From NCBI GenBank assembly GCA_016718805.1, contig JADKCP010000003.1:124001-188000 (forward strand): 64,000 nt of DNA. Direction: 5' to 3'. Position 1 is the stretch's first letter. Every line of letters starts with the position of its first letter. The position numbers and the translations under genes are program-made. Below are positions 62,753 to 64,000 of the stretch, in pieces. The DNA comes from Bacteroidota bacterium (GTDB lineage: Bacteria > Bacteroidota > Bacteroidia > UBA4408). The notes under the pieces were generated by a model. That model saw only the letters and a program-made list of their open reading frames with translations, did no database searches and was not told where the DNA came from.

Positions 62753-64000
62753 ATGAAAAAAAACTTACTCGCTTTTGCAATTTTGCTCCTTGCGGGAACA
62801 TCCGCTTTAAGGGCGCAACTAATTTACACAGTTACCCCTACAACGGGTACTATGGTGAACCTCACCACCCCAATCACTATTATGAATGGGGGAAATGATG
62901 ACTATGGTAGTTGCGAAACGGCCATAGGTTTTACCTTTATGTTTGGAGGTTCTCCTAAAACAACTTTTAATGCTAACTGTGATGGATTTCTTACATTAGG
63001 AACCGGAACAGTAGTGGGTACAACCGTTACAGTGAATTCAATGCTAAAACAAGGCGCCGGAGTTTTAGGTCCTCCTACTATTCCAAGTGCTTGTAGCCCC
63101 GCACCTGCTGTTGGAGCAGCCAACGTAGCTCCTATTTGTAATTGCAATAACGGTAGTGCCGGTTTACCTAGCATGTATATTAACAATATAACAACTACGC
63201 AATATTTACCAATGATTGCTCCGCTTTGGGACGATTGGGTGACCAATTCAGCGAGTGGAAAAATCAATATAGAACGAAGTGGTACTGCGCCTAACCGTAA
63301 AATTGTAATTGAATGGTTGAATCTTGCTCGTTGGCCCAATTACAATACTGCCGCATATTCCATGCAAGTTACTTTGTATGAAACAAGTAACCGTATCGAT
63401 ATGATTTACCGTTTTGAAGGAGTAACACAAGCTGTAGCAGCCTCAATTGGTATGCGAACCTCCTGTGTAGGTGATCAATACTTTTTAAGTACTGCAACTG
63501 CTGTAGATAATGTTAGCAACCCTAGTCGTACTACCGAAAACCGTAGCTGCGTATTTCCGGGAAGTGGGACCTTGTATCGTTGGACACCACCCCCTGCTGT
63601 TGTAGCACCTACAAACGACTTATTGTGTAATACAGGTGCAGGAGGAACTTTAGGGGGGGCATGTTTTGCGCGTCCTTTAGCATACGATGTATCGTGTAAT
63701 GCTTTTAGTACTACTATTTTTGGTACTACATCATCAACCGCCTTAGCCGATGCTGTTTTTACAAATAGTTGCGCAAATACCACCCAAAACGATATTTGGT
63801 TTTATGTAGATGTACCAGTTGGAAGCACTACTATGGTAGTATCAACTGATAATAGTCCACCAGCCACTTGTGGTAATACCGGAGGTGTGCAGTTTGAAGT
63901 TTATGCAAGTACATTGGTTTCAGGTTCAGCAAATACTTGTCCTGGCAACTTAGGTGTTCCAATTGTTTGTTCAGATAACGGAGGTGTATTAAATGCTGCC
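62753..64000 (+). CDS. Large secreted surface protein, adhesin-like (paralogue 3, 3' end outside window)
   Basis: The ATG at 62753 opens a frame that stays open to the window end (416 codons). A signal peptide (NLLAFAILLLAGTSALRAQ) is followed by the WDDW beta domain (APLWDDWVTNSASGKINIE, then IVIEWLNLARWPNYN). A module with NDLLCN and NDIWFYVDVPVGSTTMVVSTDN matches the NDxC and DVWYTV...TTMxISTDN modules of the two proteins at 51390-57856. It is therefore a third member of that family, and a Por sorting domain is expected beyond the edge. It follows the sigma/anti-sigma genes by 260 bases with no clear promoter. Confidence 0.85.
   Translation, partial: MKKNLLAFAILLLAGTSALRAQLIYTVTPTTGTMVNLTTPITIMNGGNDDYGSCETAIGFTFMFGGSPKTTFNANCDGFLTLGTGTVVGTTVTVNSMLKQGAGVLGPPTIPSACSPAPAVGAANVAPICNCNNGSAGLPSMYINNITTTQYLPMIAPLWDDWVTNSASGKINIERSGTAPNRKIVIEWLNLARWPNYNTAAYSMQVTLYETSNRIDMIYRFEGVTQAVAASIGMRTSCVGDQYFLSTATAVDNVSNPSRTTENRSCVFPGSGTLYRWTPPPAVVAPTNDLLCNTGAGGTLGGACFARPLAYDVSCNAFSTTIFGTTSSTALADAVFTNSCANTTQNDIWFYVDVPVGSTTMVVSTDNSPPATCGNTGGVQFEVYASTLVSGSANTCPGNLGVPIVCSDNGGVLNAA

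Overview
The window looks like the chromosome of an AT-rich, gliding-type or T9SS-bearing member of the Bacteroidota. The evidence is several large secreted proteins with Por-type (type IX) C-terminal sorting domains, a GldH homologue, a GWxTD-domain lipoprotein, DUF4286/DUF4293/DUF4199/DUF5522 proteins, -7 elements close to TAnnTTTG, and little Shine-Dalgarno signal with several TTG/GTG starts. The genus cannot be fixed from the sequence. No rRNA, tRNA, CRISPR array or intact transposon was recognised.

Layout. 1-5.5 kb: 3' part of a GH31 alpha-glucosidase, a TamA/Omp85-like outer-membrane barrel and an unrecognised secreted protein. 5.6-14 kb: rmuC, GWxTD lipoprotein, rlmB and lysC, tightly packed, then a delta-60-repeat T9SS protein, a GNAT acetyltransferase and a class V aminotransferase. 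14-16 kb, minus strand: DUF4286, rsmA and a D-2-hydroxyacid dehydrogenase. 16-23.5 kb: purB, an ABC half-transporter, then deoC, a degenerate Y1-transposase-like gene, an aldehyde dehydrogenase and a catalytically empty half aldehyde dehydrogenase. The last four look like a deoxyribose/acetaldehyde unit behind a promoter overlapped by a 17-bp palindrome. 23.5-30.4 kb: a glycan locus with gmd and fcl (GDP-L-fucose) and a WecA/TagO-type phosphotransferase flanked by two paralogous Wzi/RemB-like outer-membrane proteins, then a phosphodiesterase. 30.4-44.2 kb: DUF4293, rho, DUF4199, a T9SS subtilisin, prfA, pyrF, a glucosaminidase with LysM, DUF4412, an ACC-deaminase-like PLP enzyme, a DUF5522 mini-protein and hutU. 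44.4-49.9 kb, minus strand: holB, ricT, gldH and PBP1A, with gldH interrupted by an in-frame TGA. 50-64 kb: pgk, two giant T9SS adhesin-like proteins, a MORN-repeat protein, a DUF2779 double-nuclease protein, an ECF sigma/putative anti-sigma pair, and the start of a third adhesin-like protein that runs off the window.

Most genes are housekeeping. The unusual points are the interrupted gldH in a genome rich in T9SS cargo, the double catalytic loss in the transposase-like gene inside the deoC unit, the split ALDH16-like pair, the paired Wzi/RemB-like genes around the phosphotransferase, the inserted module repeats in the 1219-residue surface protein, and the stand-alone Cas4-like/exonuclease fusion.
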